A DNA stretch of 32,911 nt from assembly GCA_014896255.1 (NCBI GenBank), contig JADBKT010000004.1, positions 1-32,911 on the forward strand, read 5' to 3'. Source of the stretch: Hydrogenibacillus sp. Lineage in GTDB: Bacteria; Bacillota; Bacilli; Thermicanales; DSM-22653. The translations under genes were made by a program, and so were the position numbers. The notes below the pieces were generated by a model. That model was given only the letters and a program-made list of their open reading frames with translations. It ran no database searches and was not told where the DNA came from. Positions 7,214 through 15,116 of this stretch are shown in pieces (the first letter of the stretch is position 1; the number at the start of each line of letters is the position of its first letter).

Positions 7214-8266
7214 TCATCTCTGGCTCATCAAGTACATTTCGGGATCCCGTTCAAAAGCGTTTTTACATCCGGCGCAGCAGAAGCCGTACGTCGTTCCGTT
7301 CCATTCCAGGCGGTGCATCGTCGTCGCCAAGTCCACGGTCATCCCGCAGACCGGATCGATCACCTGCCGGCGCTCTTCAGTCTGTCCAGCTTTGGCGCCG
7401 GATTTCGCACCGGCCTTGGCGCTCGCCTTGGTCGTCTCCGCGGACGGCGCCGTACGCTCCGCAGGCTGTCCTTTCCACATCACATCCGCCTTCCGTCGGC
7501 GGCGCTCGACGATCTCGGCGAGAATGCTCAGGGCGATCTCCTGCGACCCCACGGCGCCGATGTCGAACCCGGCAGGCGCCGTAATAAAATCGACAAACGC
7601 TTCCGGCGCCCCTGCCTTTTCCAGTTCGGCGCGCACCGCGTTCCACCGTTTCGGGCTTGCGACCAGCCCGAGATAGCGGAGCGAAAGAGGCGCAAACGCC
7701 AAAAGTCCTTCGGCATCGTACAGCCCCATCGTGGCCACCACGCCGTACACCGCCGAGCGGGCGAGAACGGACACCTGGTGCCGCAGCCGCTCGAACGGAT
7801 CGCCCGTCTCCACGCTCAAGTCCATCTCTTCCACGGCGATCCGGCGGGGCACGATGGAAAAACGGGGCGAGATCGCTTCCAGCGCCGTCGCCACCGGCGA
7901 GTTCCCCACGATGATGAGCAGCGGTTCGATGTGCCGGGGTTCCAAGAACAGCTCCACCGTTCCTTCGGAGGCGCACGTCATCGGCGCGACGGTGACGCCC
8001 TCTTCGACATGGGCCGGCGGATGCGGGGTCACCAGGAGGAGCTTGGCCTCACCGCTCCGGAGGCACTCCTTCGCCTGGTCGATGACCAGATCCCGCGTGC
8101 AGTGGCCGCCGACAAAGCCGATCATCTCCCCGCCCGACGTGACGATCGCCTTGTCGCCGACCGTCGCCGAACTCGGGCGCACGCGGCGGACGACCGTCAC
8201 CCAGACATAAGGTTCCGTGCGTTCATCCAACGCCCGCGCCGTCTCCCAGAGATTGTCCATCCCCAT
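7214..8266 (-). CDS. XdhC/CoxI-family protein fused to a C-terminal YHS domain
   Basis: A 350-residue fusion. Residues about 1-100 form an XdhC_CoxI domain with RRVRPSSATVGDKAIVTSGGEMIGFVGGHCTRDL, keeping the family GG-C motif. About 130-260 is an XdhC C-terminal domain, but the usual GAG nucleotide-binding motif has become IVGNSPVATAL. An Ala/Lys-rich linker follows, then a YHS domain (about 300-348) with DPVCGM and YGFCCAGCKNAFERDPEMYL, a Cys-rich metal-binding module. It would act in cofactor or metal-centre assembly of CO dehydrogenase, and the YHS module could plausibly handle copper (inference). Start choice is uncertain. The ATG at 8266 (alternative 8260) lies directly after an 11-base-pair hairpin and has no free ribosome site. 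Confidence 0.85.
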   Translation of the reverse strand: MGMDNLWETARALDERTEPYVWVTVVRRVRPSSATVGDKAIVTSGGEMIGFVGGHCTRDLVIDQAKECLRSGEAKLLLVTPHPPAHVEEGVTVAPMTCASEGTVELFLEPRHIEPLLIIVGNSPVATALEAISPRFSIVPRRIAVEEMDLSVETGDPFERLRHQVSVLARSAVYGVVATMGLYDAEGLLAFAPLSLRYLGLVASPKRWNAVRAELEKAGAPEAFVDFITAPAGFDIGAVGSQEIALSILAEIVERRRRKADVMWKGQPAERTAPSAETTKASAKAGAKSGAKAGQTEERRQVIDPVCGMTVDLATTMHRLEWNGTTYGFCCAGCKNAFERDPEMYLMSQR

Positions 8267-8268
8267 TT

Positions 8269-8296
8269 GGCCCGGAGGCGCGCAAGCCTCCGGGCC
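8269..8296 (-). promoter_or_regulatory. Perfect 11-bp hairpin in the coxL / XdhC-YHS junction
   Basis: GGCCCGGAGGC and GCCTCCGGGCC enclose a 6-base loop. The hairpin ends two bases before the downstream ATG, and its 5' arm contains the only GGAGG of the junction. On the minus strand no T-run follows, so it is better explained as an mRNA-processing or translation-damping structure than as an intrinsic terminator. Confidence 0.55.
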
Positions 8297-8329
8297 TTTC
8301 CCTCCTCGCGCTCTGGAATGGCCGCCGAA

Positions 8330-10681
8330 TCACTCCGTGATGCCGTGCTCTCTTAAGATCTTCCACACCTTCCATGGATAGATCGGCATGTCGATGTGCT
8401 CCACGCCGAACGGCGCCAGCGCATCCAGCACCGCGTTGACGAACGCCGCCGGCGAACCGACGTTGGGCGACTCGCCGACCCCTTTGGCCCCGATCGGGTG
8501 GTGAGGCGACGGCGTCACCGTCCGGTCCGTCTCCCAGCGGGGCGTGTCCAGGGACGTGGGGACCAGGTAGTCCATCCAGTTCGGTGCCAGACAGTTGCCG
8601 TCGGCATCGTACGGGATGTCCTGCATGAACGCGATCGCGAACCCTTCCGTCAATCCGCCGTGAACCTGCCCTTCGACGATCATCGGATTGATCACGTTGC
8701 CGCAATCGTCGACGGCCAAGAACCGGCGCACCTTCACGGCGCCCGTGCCCTTGTCGATGTCGACTACGGCGATATAGGCGCCGTAGGGGAAGGTGAGGTT
8801 CGGCGGATTGTAGTAGTACGTCGCCTCGAGGCCCGGCTCGATGCCGTCGGGCACGTTCGTATAGGCGGCGAAGGCCACGTCTTTCATCGTCACCGAGCGG
8901 CCCGGAAGCCCCTTCACCGAGAAGGCGGCGCCGTCCCAGACGACGTCGTCTTCGTTGACCTCCAGCAGATGGGCCGCGATTTTACGCGCCTTGTCCCGGA
9001 TCCGGCGCGCACAGAGGGCCGCCGCCGCCCCGGCCGTCGGCGTGGAACGGCTGGCGTACGTGCCCAGCCCGTAAGGCGCCGTATCGGTATCGCCTTCTTC
9101 GACCACCACGTCGTCGATGCTGAGCCCGAGCTCCTCGGCGATGATCTGGGCGAAGGTCGTCTCGTGTCCCTGGCCCTGATGGCGCACGCCGAGCCGGGCG
9201 ATCACCTTGCCCATCGGATGGACGCGGATCTCCGCGCTGTCGAACATCTTGATGCCGAGGATGTCGAAGGAATGAGAGGGACCTGCGCCGACGATCTCGG
9301 TGAAGGTGGAGATGCCGATGCCCATGAGTTCTCCCCGGGCCCGCTTCTCCGCCTGCTCCTTGCGCAATTCCTCATACCCGATGCGCTCCAGGGCGAGCTT
9401 CAATGTCTTCTCGTAATCCCCACTGTCGTATACCCATCCGGTCGGGCTGCGGTACGGGAATTGTTCCTTGCGAATGAAATTGCGCAGGCGCAGTTCGACG
9501 GGATCCATGTTGAGCCGTCGGGCCACGATATCCACGACGCGTTCGATCAAATAGGAGGCTTCCGTGACCCGGAACGAGCAGCGGTAGGCCACACCGCCCG
9601 GCGGTTTGTTCGTATGAATCCCGTCCACTTCGACGAACGCCGCCTTGAAGTCGTACGACCCCGTCACAATGCTGTACAATCCGGCGGGGTATTTGGTCGG
9701 GTTGGCGGTCGCGTCGAACGCCCCGTGGTCGGCGATCGTCTTCACGCGGAGCGCCAGCATCTTGCCGTCTTCCGTCGCCGCGATCTCCGCCGTCATGTAG
9801 TAATCGCGGGCGAAGTGGGTGCTGGCGATGTTTTCCGTCCGCGTCTCGATCCACTTCACGGGCACCCCCAGCTTCAAGGAAGCGACGATCGCCACCACGT
9901 AGCCGGGGTAGACGGGGACCTTGTTCCCGAAACCGCCGCCCACATCGGGCGAGATGACCTGAATCATGTGTTCGGGGAAGCCCGTCGTCAAGGCGATCGC
10001 CGTCCGATGGACGTGCGGCGCCTGCGACGTGACGTAGAACACGAGCTTCCCCGTCGCCGTGTTGTAGTCGGCCACGCACCCGCAAGGTTCAAGCGGCGAG
10101 GGGTGGACGCGCTGAAAACGCACATCCTGCTTGACGACGATCGGCGCCTCGCGGAAGATCGCCTCCGTCTCCTCCCGGTCGCCCGCCTCCCAGTGCCAGA
10201 TGTGGTTCGACTTCTTCTCCTTGTCCTCCCGGAGGATGGGCGCCTCCGGCTCCAGCGCCTTGAACGGGTCGACCACCACCGGCAGGGGCTCGTAGTCGAC
10301 CTCGATCAATTGAATCGCGTCTTCGGCCTGGGCGCGCGTCTCCGCGACGACCGCCGCGACCTCCTGGTACTGGAACAGGACCTTGTCCGTCGCCAGCACC
10401 ATCTGCACGTCCCCCGCCAAGGTCGGCATCCAGGCGAGGTTCATCTTCGCCAGATCTTCTCCCGTGAGCACCAGCTTGACGCCCGGCGCGGCCTCTGCTT
10501 TCGACGTATCGATGCGGCGGATGCGAGCGTGGGCGTACGGGCTCCGCAAAATGCAAAGATGGAGCATATTCGGCAACAGGATGTCGTCCACATACCGGCC
10601 CTTCCCGCGGATCAGCCGGGGATCCTCCTTGCGGAGAATCGGTTTGCCCATCGGGCGCATTTCAGTCTGCGGCAGTGCCAC
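8330..10681 (-). CDS. coxL: Aerobic carbon monoxide dehydrogenase large subunit, form I
   Basis: The catalytic subunit (783 residues) of Mo/Cu CO dehydrogenase, which oxidises CO with water to CO2. It carries the form I signature AYRCSFR at 365-371 (bases 9569-9589), whose Cys368 would bind copper. Also present are molybdopterin-site segments [18 protein letters not shown] and [11 protein letters not shown], and the C-terminal catalytic-glutamate motif GAKGVGESP. Form II enzymes read AYRGAGR, so true CO oxidation is well supported. The GTG at 10681 was chosen because GGAGGT sits 8 bases upstream; the upstream TTG at 10699 overlaps that site, and the ATG at 10660 has none. The chosen start overlaps coxS by 20 bases. 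Length is close to the roughly 800 usual for CoxL. Confidence 0.97.
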   Translation of the reverse strand: MALPQTEMRPMGKPILRKEDPRLIRGKGRYVDDILLPNMLHLCILRSPYAHARIRRIDTSKAEAAPGVKLVLTGEDLAKMNLAWMPTLAGDVQMVLATDKVLFQYQEVAAVVAETRAQAEDAIQLIEVDYEPLPVVVDPFKALEPEAPILREDKEKKSNHIWHWEAGDREETEAIFREAPIVVKQDVRFQRVHPSPLEPCGCVADYNTATGKLVFYVTSQAPHVHRTAIALTTGFPEHMIQVISPDVGGGFGNKVPVYPGYVVAIVASLKLGVPVKWIETRTENIASTHFARDYYMTAEIAATEDGKMLALRVKTIADHGAFDATANPTKYPAGLYSIVTGSYDFKAAFVEVDGIHTNKPPGGVAYRCSFRVTEASYLIERVVDIVARRLNMDPVELRLRNFIRKEQFPYRSPTGWVYDSGDYEKTLKLALERIGYEELRKEQAEKRARGELMGIGISTFTEIVGAGPSHSFDILGIKMFDSAEIRVHPMGKVIARLGVRHQGQGHETTFAQIIAEELGLSIDDVVVEEGDTDTAPYGLGTYASRSTPTAGAAAALCARRIRDKARKIAAHLLEVNEDDVVWDGAAFSVKGLPGRSVTMKDVAFAAYTNVPDGIEPGLEATYYYNPPNLTFPYGAYIAVVDIDKGTGAVKVRRFLAVDDCGNVINPMIVEGQVHGGLTEGFAIAFMQDIPYDADGNCLAPNWMDYLVPTSLDTPRWETDRTVTPSPHHPIGAKGVGESPNVGSPAAFVNAVLDALAPFGVEHIDMPIYPWKVWKILREHGITE

Positions 10682-11177
10682 TGGTCGCCACCTCCCCAAC
10701 CGCTTCTCGGGACTCGACGGAAAGCTTGCGCGCGGCGGATTGAACGGCCTTGACGATGTTCATGTAGCCGGTACAACGGCAGACGTTTCCGGACAATCCA
10801 AAGCGAATCTCTTCCTCCGTGGGCATCGGATTTTCCTGCAACAGCGCGTAAGAGGCCATCAACATGCCAGGCGTGCAATATCCACAGTGAAGCGCGTGTT
10901 CTTCCCAGAACGCCGCCTGCAGAGGATGCAGCTGGCCGTCTTTTTCCAGCCCTTCGACCGTCATCACTTCGCGTCCGTCCGCCTGCACCGCGAGGATCGT
11001 GCACGATTTGACCGCCTTCCCGTCCAACAGCACCGTGCAGGCCCCGCAGGTGGTCGTGTCGCAGCCGATGTGCGTGCCCGTCAGCTTCAATGTTTCACGC
11101 AGAAAGTACGCCAGGAGCGTCCGCGGTTCCACGTCCGCTTCGTACGGCTTGCCGTTGACTTTGACCCGGATCTTCAT
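10662..11177 (-). CDS. coxS: Carbon monoxide dehydrogenase small (2x[2Fe-2S]) subunit
   Basis: A 171-residue electron-transfer subunit. The N-terminal plant-type ferredoxin cluster is formed by Cys39, Cys44, Cys47 and Cys59 ([10 protein letters not shown]...KSC). The second cluster comes from the helical domain with Cys98, Cys101, Cys133 and Cys135 (CGYCTPG...CRCTGY). Electrons pass from the Mo site of CoxL to FAD of CoxM. The start ATG overlaps the coxM stop in an ATGA, implying translational coupling. The C-terminal tail after residue 150 is polar and contains the ribosome site for coxL. Confidence 0.97.
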   Translation of the reverse strand: MKIRVKVNGKPYEADVEPRTLLAYFLRETLKLTGTHIGCDTTTCGACTVLLDGKAVKSCTILAVQADGREVMTVEGLEKDGQLHPLQAAFWEEHALHCGYCTPGMLMASYALLQENPMPTEEEIRFGLSGNVCRCTGYMNIVKAVQSAARKLSVESREAVGEVATSGTAAD

Positions 11178-12058
11178 TGGACCCCCACCTTTCCCTGCAG
11201 CTCTTTGGCGATGTCGCGGAGGGCGCGCGCGGCAAACACCCGCAACACGTCGCGCTTATATTCCGCACTTCCCCGCAGATCGTCGGCGGGCTCGGCATCT
11301 TCCGGAACCAGCTTCGACGCTTCGACGATGGCCTCTTCCGTCAGCGGTCGGCCGATGAGCGCCGCCTCCGCCTTCGCTGCCCGAAGGGGGATCGGACCGC
11401 ACGCGCAAATGCCGATGCCGGCTTCGGACACGCGGCCGTCGTTTCCGAGGGCGACGTGGACGGCGAGCGCGGCGATGGCAAAATCGCCCGCCCGGCGCTC
11501 CAGCTTCATATACCGGGAGGCCGCCGGTCCCTTCGGCGACGGCACGTGCACCGCGACGGCGAGTTCGTCTTCATTTAAAGCGGTTGCAAACGTATCGACA
11601 AAAAACTCGTCCACGGGAATCAGCCGGCTCCCCTGCGGTCCACGCGATTCCACTTCGGCCCGGAGCGCGATCATCGCCGCCCCCCAATCGGAGCCGGGGT
11701 CCGCGTGCACGAGCGAGCCTCCGATGGTCCCGCGGTTGCGGATGAGCGGATCGGCGATCCATCGAGCCGTCTGGAAAAACAGCGGATACTTGTCGCGGAG
11801 CTCCGCGGCATGCTCCAGTTCGGCGTGGCGCGTCATCGCGCCCACCCGAAGTTTCCCGTCGACCTCGCGCCAACCCTGGAGCGCATCGATGCCGTTGATG
11901 TCGATGAGCACGGCCGGGGCGGCGACGCGCAGCTTCATCATCGGCAGCAAGCTCTGTCCGCCCGCCAAGACCTTGCCGTCGTAGCCGTACTCGGCCAGCA
12001 GACGGACGGCTTCGTCGACCGAGGCCGGCGCTTCGTACTTGAACGCATTGGGAAACAC
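11174..12058 (-). CDS. coxM: Carbon monoxide dehydrogenase medium (FAD-binding) subunit
   Basis: A 294-residue flavoprotein subunit, first gene of the coxMSL operon. FAD motifs [13 protein letters not shown] (32-44) and [15 protein letters not shown] (111-125) match the CoxM/xanthine-dehydrogenase FAD family. The C-terminal CO-dehydrogenase flavoprotein domain follows. It starts with GTG at 12058 and has an excellent AAAGGAGG site 7 bases upstream. The order M-S-L is the canonical carboxydotroph order. Confidence 0.96.
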   Translation of the reverse strand: MFPNAFKYEAPASVDEAVRLLAEYGYDGKVLAGGQSLLPMMKLRVAAPAVLIDINGIDALQGWREVDGKLRVGAMTRHAELEHAAELRDKYPLFFQTARWIADPLIRNRGTIGGSLVHADPGSDWGAAMIALRAEVESRGPQGSRLIPVDEFFVDTFATALNEDELAVAVHVPSPKGPAASRYMKLERRAGDFAIAALAVHVALGNDGRVSEAGIGICACGPIPLRAAKAEAALIGRPLTEEAIVEASKLVPEDAEPADDLRGSAEYKRDVLRVFAARALRDIAKELQGKVGVQ

Positions 12059-12167
12059 CGCCTAACCTCCTTTGTTCAGAAATATGGATGGAATGCACGA
12101 CCGAAGCGCGGTCGGCGCCCGGCGAAGGGAAACGACTGTGCAAAGGCCAATTCTGTTTCCTGAATCG

Positions 12168-12196
12168 ATTGTATAATGTCGACAATAGGAAGGCAA
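12168..12196 (-). promoter_or_regulatory. coxMSL promoter
   Basis: On the minus strand TTGCCT (12191-12196; 4 of 6) is spaced 17 bases from TACAAT (12168-12173; 5 of 6). The -10 overlaps an ATTGT-N9-ACAAT inverted repeat (12168-12186). Transcription would start near 12161, about 100 bases upstream of the coxM GTG. Confidence 0.6.
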
Positions 12197-12200
12197 TATG

Positions 12201-12233
12201 CCGAATCGGGTGTTTTTCAATACCCAATCGGTG
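12201..12233 (-). promoter_or_regulatory. Putative cox operator, shared with the xdhC promoter
   Basis: Minus strand: GGGTAT-TGAAA-AACACCCGAT (12205-12225), followed by TCGG (12201-12204). It is preceded by CACCGATT, so GCACC-GATT-GGGTAT resembles a second half-palindrome. Eighteen of 21 bases equal the site at 3603-3623. It ends 8 bases before the -35, against 7 bases at xdhC. It overlaps the last codons of moeA. Confidence 0.6.
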
Positions 12234-13491
12234 CCGAGGGGAGATCGAGCCACCACACGGTGACCGCATCTCCGACGCCTGGGTCTTGCCCGGGGGGCAC
12301 TTCCACCAGCGCATTGGCGCCCAGAAAGCTGGAGATGGCGGCAGAGAGCTGTTCCCGTCCGGCGTCGACCACCGCCCGCCCCTCTTCCAGCCACGCCTGC
12401 GCCCGCCAATAGCGGGTGAGCGGTATCGGGCCCCCGCTTGGCCGCCCGCTCAGCACAGCGGTCGTGCGGAGCGGGTCCCACGCCTTGGCGCCCGCCATCT
12501 TGCGCAAGGTCGGAAGCAGAAACAGATGGGCCGTCACAAAGGCCGACGCCGGATTCCCCGGCAGGGCAAACCATATCCGGTCGCCTCGGACCCCGACGGT
12601 CACCGGCTTCCCTGGGCGGATGGCCGCCTTCCGGAAAAGCATCTTTAGGCCCAGCCGCTCCATCGCGTGCGGAACGACGTCGTAATCGCCGACCGAGACC
12701 GCACCGGTGGTCACGACGACGTCGTATGACTCCAGAGCGCCTTGTACCGCCCGGACGACCGTCTCGACCTGATCGGAACACCGCCCCAAATCCCGGACTT
12801 CCCATCCCTCCATCCGTATCATGGCCGCGAGCATCGGGCCGTTCGAATTCCGGATCTGCCCCGGCTTGAGAGGCCCCGGCCCGCTCAACAATTCATCCCC
12901 GGTCGAAAGTAGGGCGACGCGAAGGCGCCGGATGACCTCGATCTCCCAGGCCCCGGCCGTCGCCAGCACCGCCGCCTCCCGGGGACCGATGCGCTCGCCG
13001 GCGCCGATCGGAGACGAGCCCTGCGCAAGGTCGTCGCCCCGCCGCTGGATCTCTTCTCCTGCCTGCACCGGGGCCGTAAGTTCGATCCGTTCACCTCGTC
13101 GCCCGGAGGAACCTGCCGGAAGTCGAACGTTTTCCAGCGGGACGACGGCGTCCGCTCCGGGGGCCACCGGCGCCCCGGTCATGGTGCGAACGGCGGTACC
13201 CGGTTCCACGCTTCGGCCCGGCCATCCTCCCGCCGCCACTTCTTCGATGACGATAAGAGAGACCGGCGCATCGTCGGACGCTCCGGCCGTATCGGCCGCC
13301 CTGACGGCGTATCCGTCCTTCAGAGATCGATCGAAGGGCGGCACATCTTCCGGCAATTCCGGCCCCCTGGCGGTGTAACAGCCGACGGCCTCCACCAGCG
13401 GCACGCGGACGGCTTCGCGGGGGGCGGCCCACGCGAAGCACCGGCGCCGCGCCTCCTCGACATCGACCAGTTCCGTCTTTCGAACGGCCAT
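12217..13491 (-). CDS. moeA: Molybdopterin molybdenumtransferase MoeA
   Basis: A 424-residue enzyme that inserts molybdate into adenylylated molybdopterin. MoeA motifs are present: PPFDRSLKDGYAVRAAD near the N-terminus (usually PPF-S-MDGYA), GAVVPLENVR-like GADAVVPLENVRL, and LLSTGDELLSGPGPLKPGQIRNSN. The MoCF-fold TTGAVSVGDYD and PGKPVTVG / ALPGNPASAFVTA also occur. The usual TGGVS reads TGAVS here. A C-terminal MoeA_C domain completes it. ATG 13491 has AGGAG about 10 bases upstream; GTG 13500 is an alternative but only 3 bases from the site. It is placed between cox and other Mo genes, and probably serves CO dehydrogenase. Confidence 0.92.
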   Translation of the reverse strand: MAVRKTELVDVEEARRRCFAWAAPREAVRVPLVEAVGCYTARGPELPEDVPPFDRSLKDGYAVRAADTAGASDDAPVSLIVIEEVAAGGWPGRSVEPGTAVRTMTGAPVAPGADAVVPLENVRLPAGSSGRRGERIELTAPVQAGEEIQRRGDDLAQGSSPIGAGERIGPREAAVLATAGAWEIEVIRRLRVALLSTGDELLSGPGPLKPGQIRNSNGPMLAAMIRMEGWEVRDLGRCSDQVETVVRAVQGALESYDVVVTTGAVSVGDYDVVPHAMERLGLKMLFRKAAIRPGKPVTVGVRGDRIWFALPGNPASAFVTAHLFLLPTLRKMAGAKAWDPLRTTAVLSGRPSGGPIPLTRYWRAQAWLEEGRAVVDAGREQLSAAISSFLGANALVEVPPGQDPGVGDAVTVWWLDLPSAPIGY

Positions 13492-13515
13492 CTGAACCAC
13501 GCTCCTCCCGACTTT

Positions 13516-14370
13516 TCATCCGTGCGCCGATTTGCCGGCGACGTAGCGATCGAATTTCATCATCATGGCGTACGATACGGCATGCAACACCAGCATGATC
13601 AGGCTGCCGAGCTGCTGATCTTGAAGCGATGAACCGTAGGGGAAACCGACGGCCGCAAGAGATCCGGCCTCCATGATCACCGAAGGAGGAAAGCAAACCC
13701 CCAGCGCCTTCAATCGGTAAACAGGATCGTTGTACGTCTGAAACACCGCCACGGGCACAAGCAGCAAGAACAGACAGGCGGGCAAAAGCAGGCGTTCGTT
13801 CGCCGAGATGTATCGCTTCCTGTCCGCCTCCGGCAGGCGCTGTTCGGGGATGGGGCCGACAAGGGGCCACCACATCCCGACGGACGCGACGAACAACGCC
13901 GTCAAAAAAAGGTGGTGCACCGCGGCGTGCGTCATGACTCGGTCAAACACCGGGGGGATATGGTAGACCACGAACAGACCGTTAAACGACCACAACGCCG
14001 CGCGGGGACCGAACAGACGCCGAAAGCGGGACGGTCCCGCCCGCCGGCCGGCAAGCGGGCGCACCGCCCAATCCGGAAGGCCGATGAGCAAAAGAGGCGG
14101 AACGATAAAATAGCACAAGCTCATTTGGACCATGTGCGCGCTGAACCGAACGTGGCTGAGGAAGAGCAAGGGACTCCCCCAGCAGACGACCAACAGGCCG
14201 AGGCCGGCCAGAAAGGAAATCTGTCGAATGAAGGGAACGCGCACGGCCCCCGCGATCGCCGGACGCATCGGTCCCACGGCGAGGACATAAGCCGCCATGA
14301 GCCCCACCGTGAGCCCAAGCAGAGGCCGGTTCCACGATCCGCTCCCGGCCACGAACTCCCATTCCCGCAA
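13516..14370 (-). CDS. CtaG/Caa3-type cytochrome c oxidase assembly membrane protein
   Basis: A 284-residue polytopic membrane protein (about seven hydrophobic segments) of the Bacillus CtaG (caa3_CtaG) family. It has LLFLSHVRFSAHMVQMSLCYFIVPPLLLIGLPDWAVRPL, FVVYHIPPVFDRVMTHAAVHHLFL and MWWPLVGP, with conserved histidines that could bind copper or haem. CtaG supports CuA/CuB or haem-copper oxidase assembly in Bacillales. Its position between mocA and moeA is unusual. Possible roles are linking CO oxidation to a terminal oxidase or supplying copper, both inference. The start is TTG at 14370 with GGGGAGGTG 7 bases upstream. It is two bases from the mocA stop. Confidence 0.85.
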   Translation of the reverse strand: MREWEFVAGSGSWNRPLLGLTVGLMAAYVLAVGPMRPAIAGAVRVPFIRQISFLAGLGLLVVCWGSPLLFLSHVRFSAHMVQMSLCYFIVPPLLLIGLPDWAVRPLAGRRAGPSRFRRLFGPRAALWSFNGLFVVYHIPPVFDRVMTHAAVHHLFLTALFVASVGMWWPLVGPIPEQRLPEADRKRYISANERLLLPACLFLLLVPVAVFQTYNDPVYRLKALGVCFPPSVIMEAGSLAAVGFPYGSSLQDQQLGSLIMLVLHAVSYAMMMKFDRYVAGKSAHG

Positions 14371-14372
14371 CC

Positions 14373-15047
14373 TCAGACACCTCCCCTCTCATTTCCCGTT
14401 TTTGGATCATCGCCGAGCGGATGATCTTCTTCCGGCACAAGCCAACGCCGTACCGACCGGTAATCTTCCGGCGTGTCCACATCGACGCCGGCCCGCCGGT
14501 CGTCCCAGGGGAGGAGCACCATCGCCTCGCGAAAGCGCTCGAGGATCGCTTTGCCGCCGACATCCCCTTCCAACGTCTCATAATAGGGGAAGAGCGATGC
14601 GTCCACCAGCACCGGATGCCCCGGAATCCCTTGAAACACGGGGCGCACGATCTTCGTGCCATGGGCGCGATGGGCCTGGTAAGCGTCGCGCAGCGCATCG
14701 ATCAACGATCGCGAGACGAACGGCTGATCCGCCAAAAGAATCAGGCAGGCATCCGCGCGCCCTTGCACGGCCCGGATGCCCCGCTTCAAGGAAGTGGACA
14801 TGCCTTGCCGAAAATCGGGATTGTCGATCACCTCCACCGGAAGATCGGCCACCGCCCGGATCATCCGTTCCGCGTCGCCCCCCGCGACGAGAATCACCGG
14901 ATCGAGTCCGGCATGCACGGCGGCTTCGACGCTGTGCCGAAAGAGGGGTTTGCCGCCGAGGGGCAGCCACTGCTTGGGTCGGCCCATGCGGCTGGACAGA
15001 CCTGCGGCGAGGATCACCCCGCCGATCCGGATCAAAGTGCCGTTCAC
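14373..15047 (-). CDS. mocA: MocA-type molybdenum cofactor nucleotidyltransferase
   Basis: A 224-residue MobA-like NTP transferase. It shows the nucleotide-binding signature GGVILAAGLSSRMGRPKQWLPLGGKPL at the N-terminus and the metal-binding region ACLILLADQPFVSRSLIDAL. It also has PDFRQGMSTSLKRGI, typical of MocA, which makes the cytosine dinucleotide form of Moco used by CO dehydrogenase and related hydroxylases. GTG 15047 (or TTG 15050) was chosen because AAGGAAGG lies 7-10 bases upstream; the longer ATG frame from 15101 has no ribosome site. It is part of the Mo gene run with ctaG and moeA. Confidence 0.88.
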   Translation of the reverse strand: MNGTLIRIGGVILAAGLSSRMGRPKQWLPLGGKPLFRHSVEAAVHAGLDPVILVAGGDAERMIRAVADLPVEVIDNPDFRQGMSTSLKRGIRAVQGRADACLILLADQPFVSRSLIDALRDAYQAHRAHGTKIVRPVFQGIPGHPVLVDASLFPYYETLEGDVGGKAILERFREAMVLLPWDDRRAGVDVDTPEDYRSVRRWLVPEEDHPLGDDPKTGNERGGV

Positions 15048-15116
15048 CAACGGTCCGCCTTCCTTTCGTTCGAGCCGTGTCGCGCGCGTAGGGATGGTCA
15101 CGCCACAACGGGGCGG

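Noticed and set aside
6479-8356. 625-codon plus-strand open frame across coxD, coxG and XdhC-YHS
   Set aside because: It spans three real minus-strand genes and their junctions and shows no domain. It is explained by GC-driven lack of stops.
8396-10753. 785-codon open frame opposite coxL
   Set aside because: It is an antisense shadow of the high-GC coxL gene: composition is Arg/His/Asp-rich, it has no recognisable domain, and the sense strand carries full CO dehydrogenase motifs.
12172-12177. Plus-strand TATAAT between cox and moeA
   Set aside because: No -35 partner at 16-18 bases and no plus-strand gene follows. It is the reverse face of the coxM promoter region.
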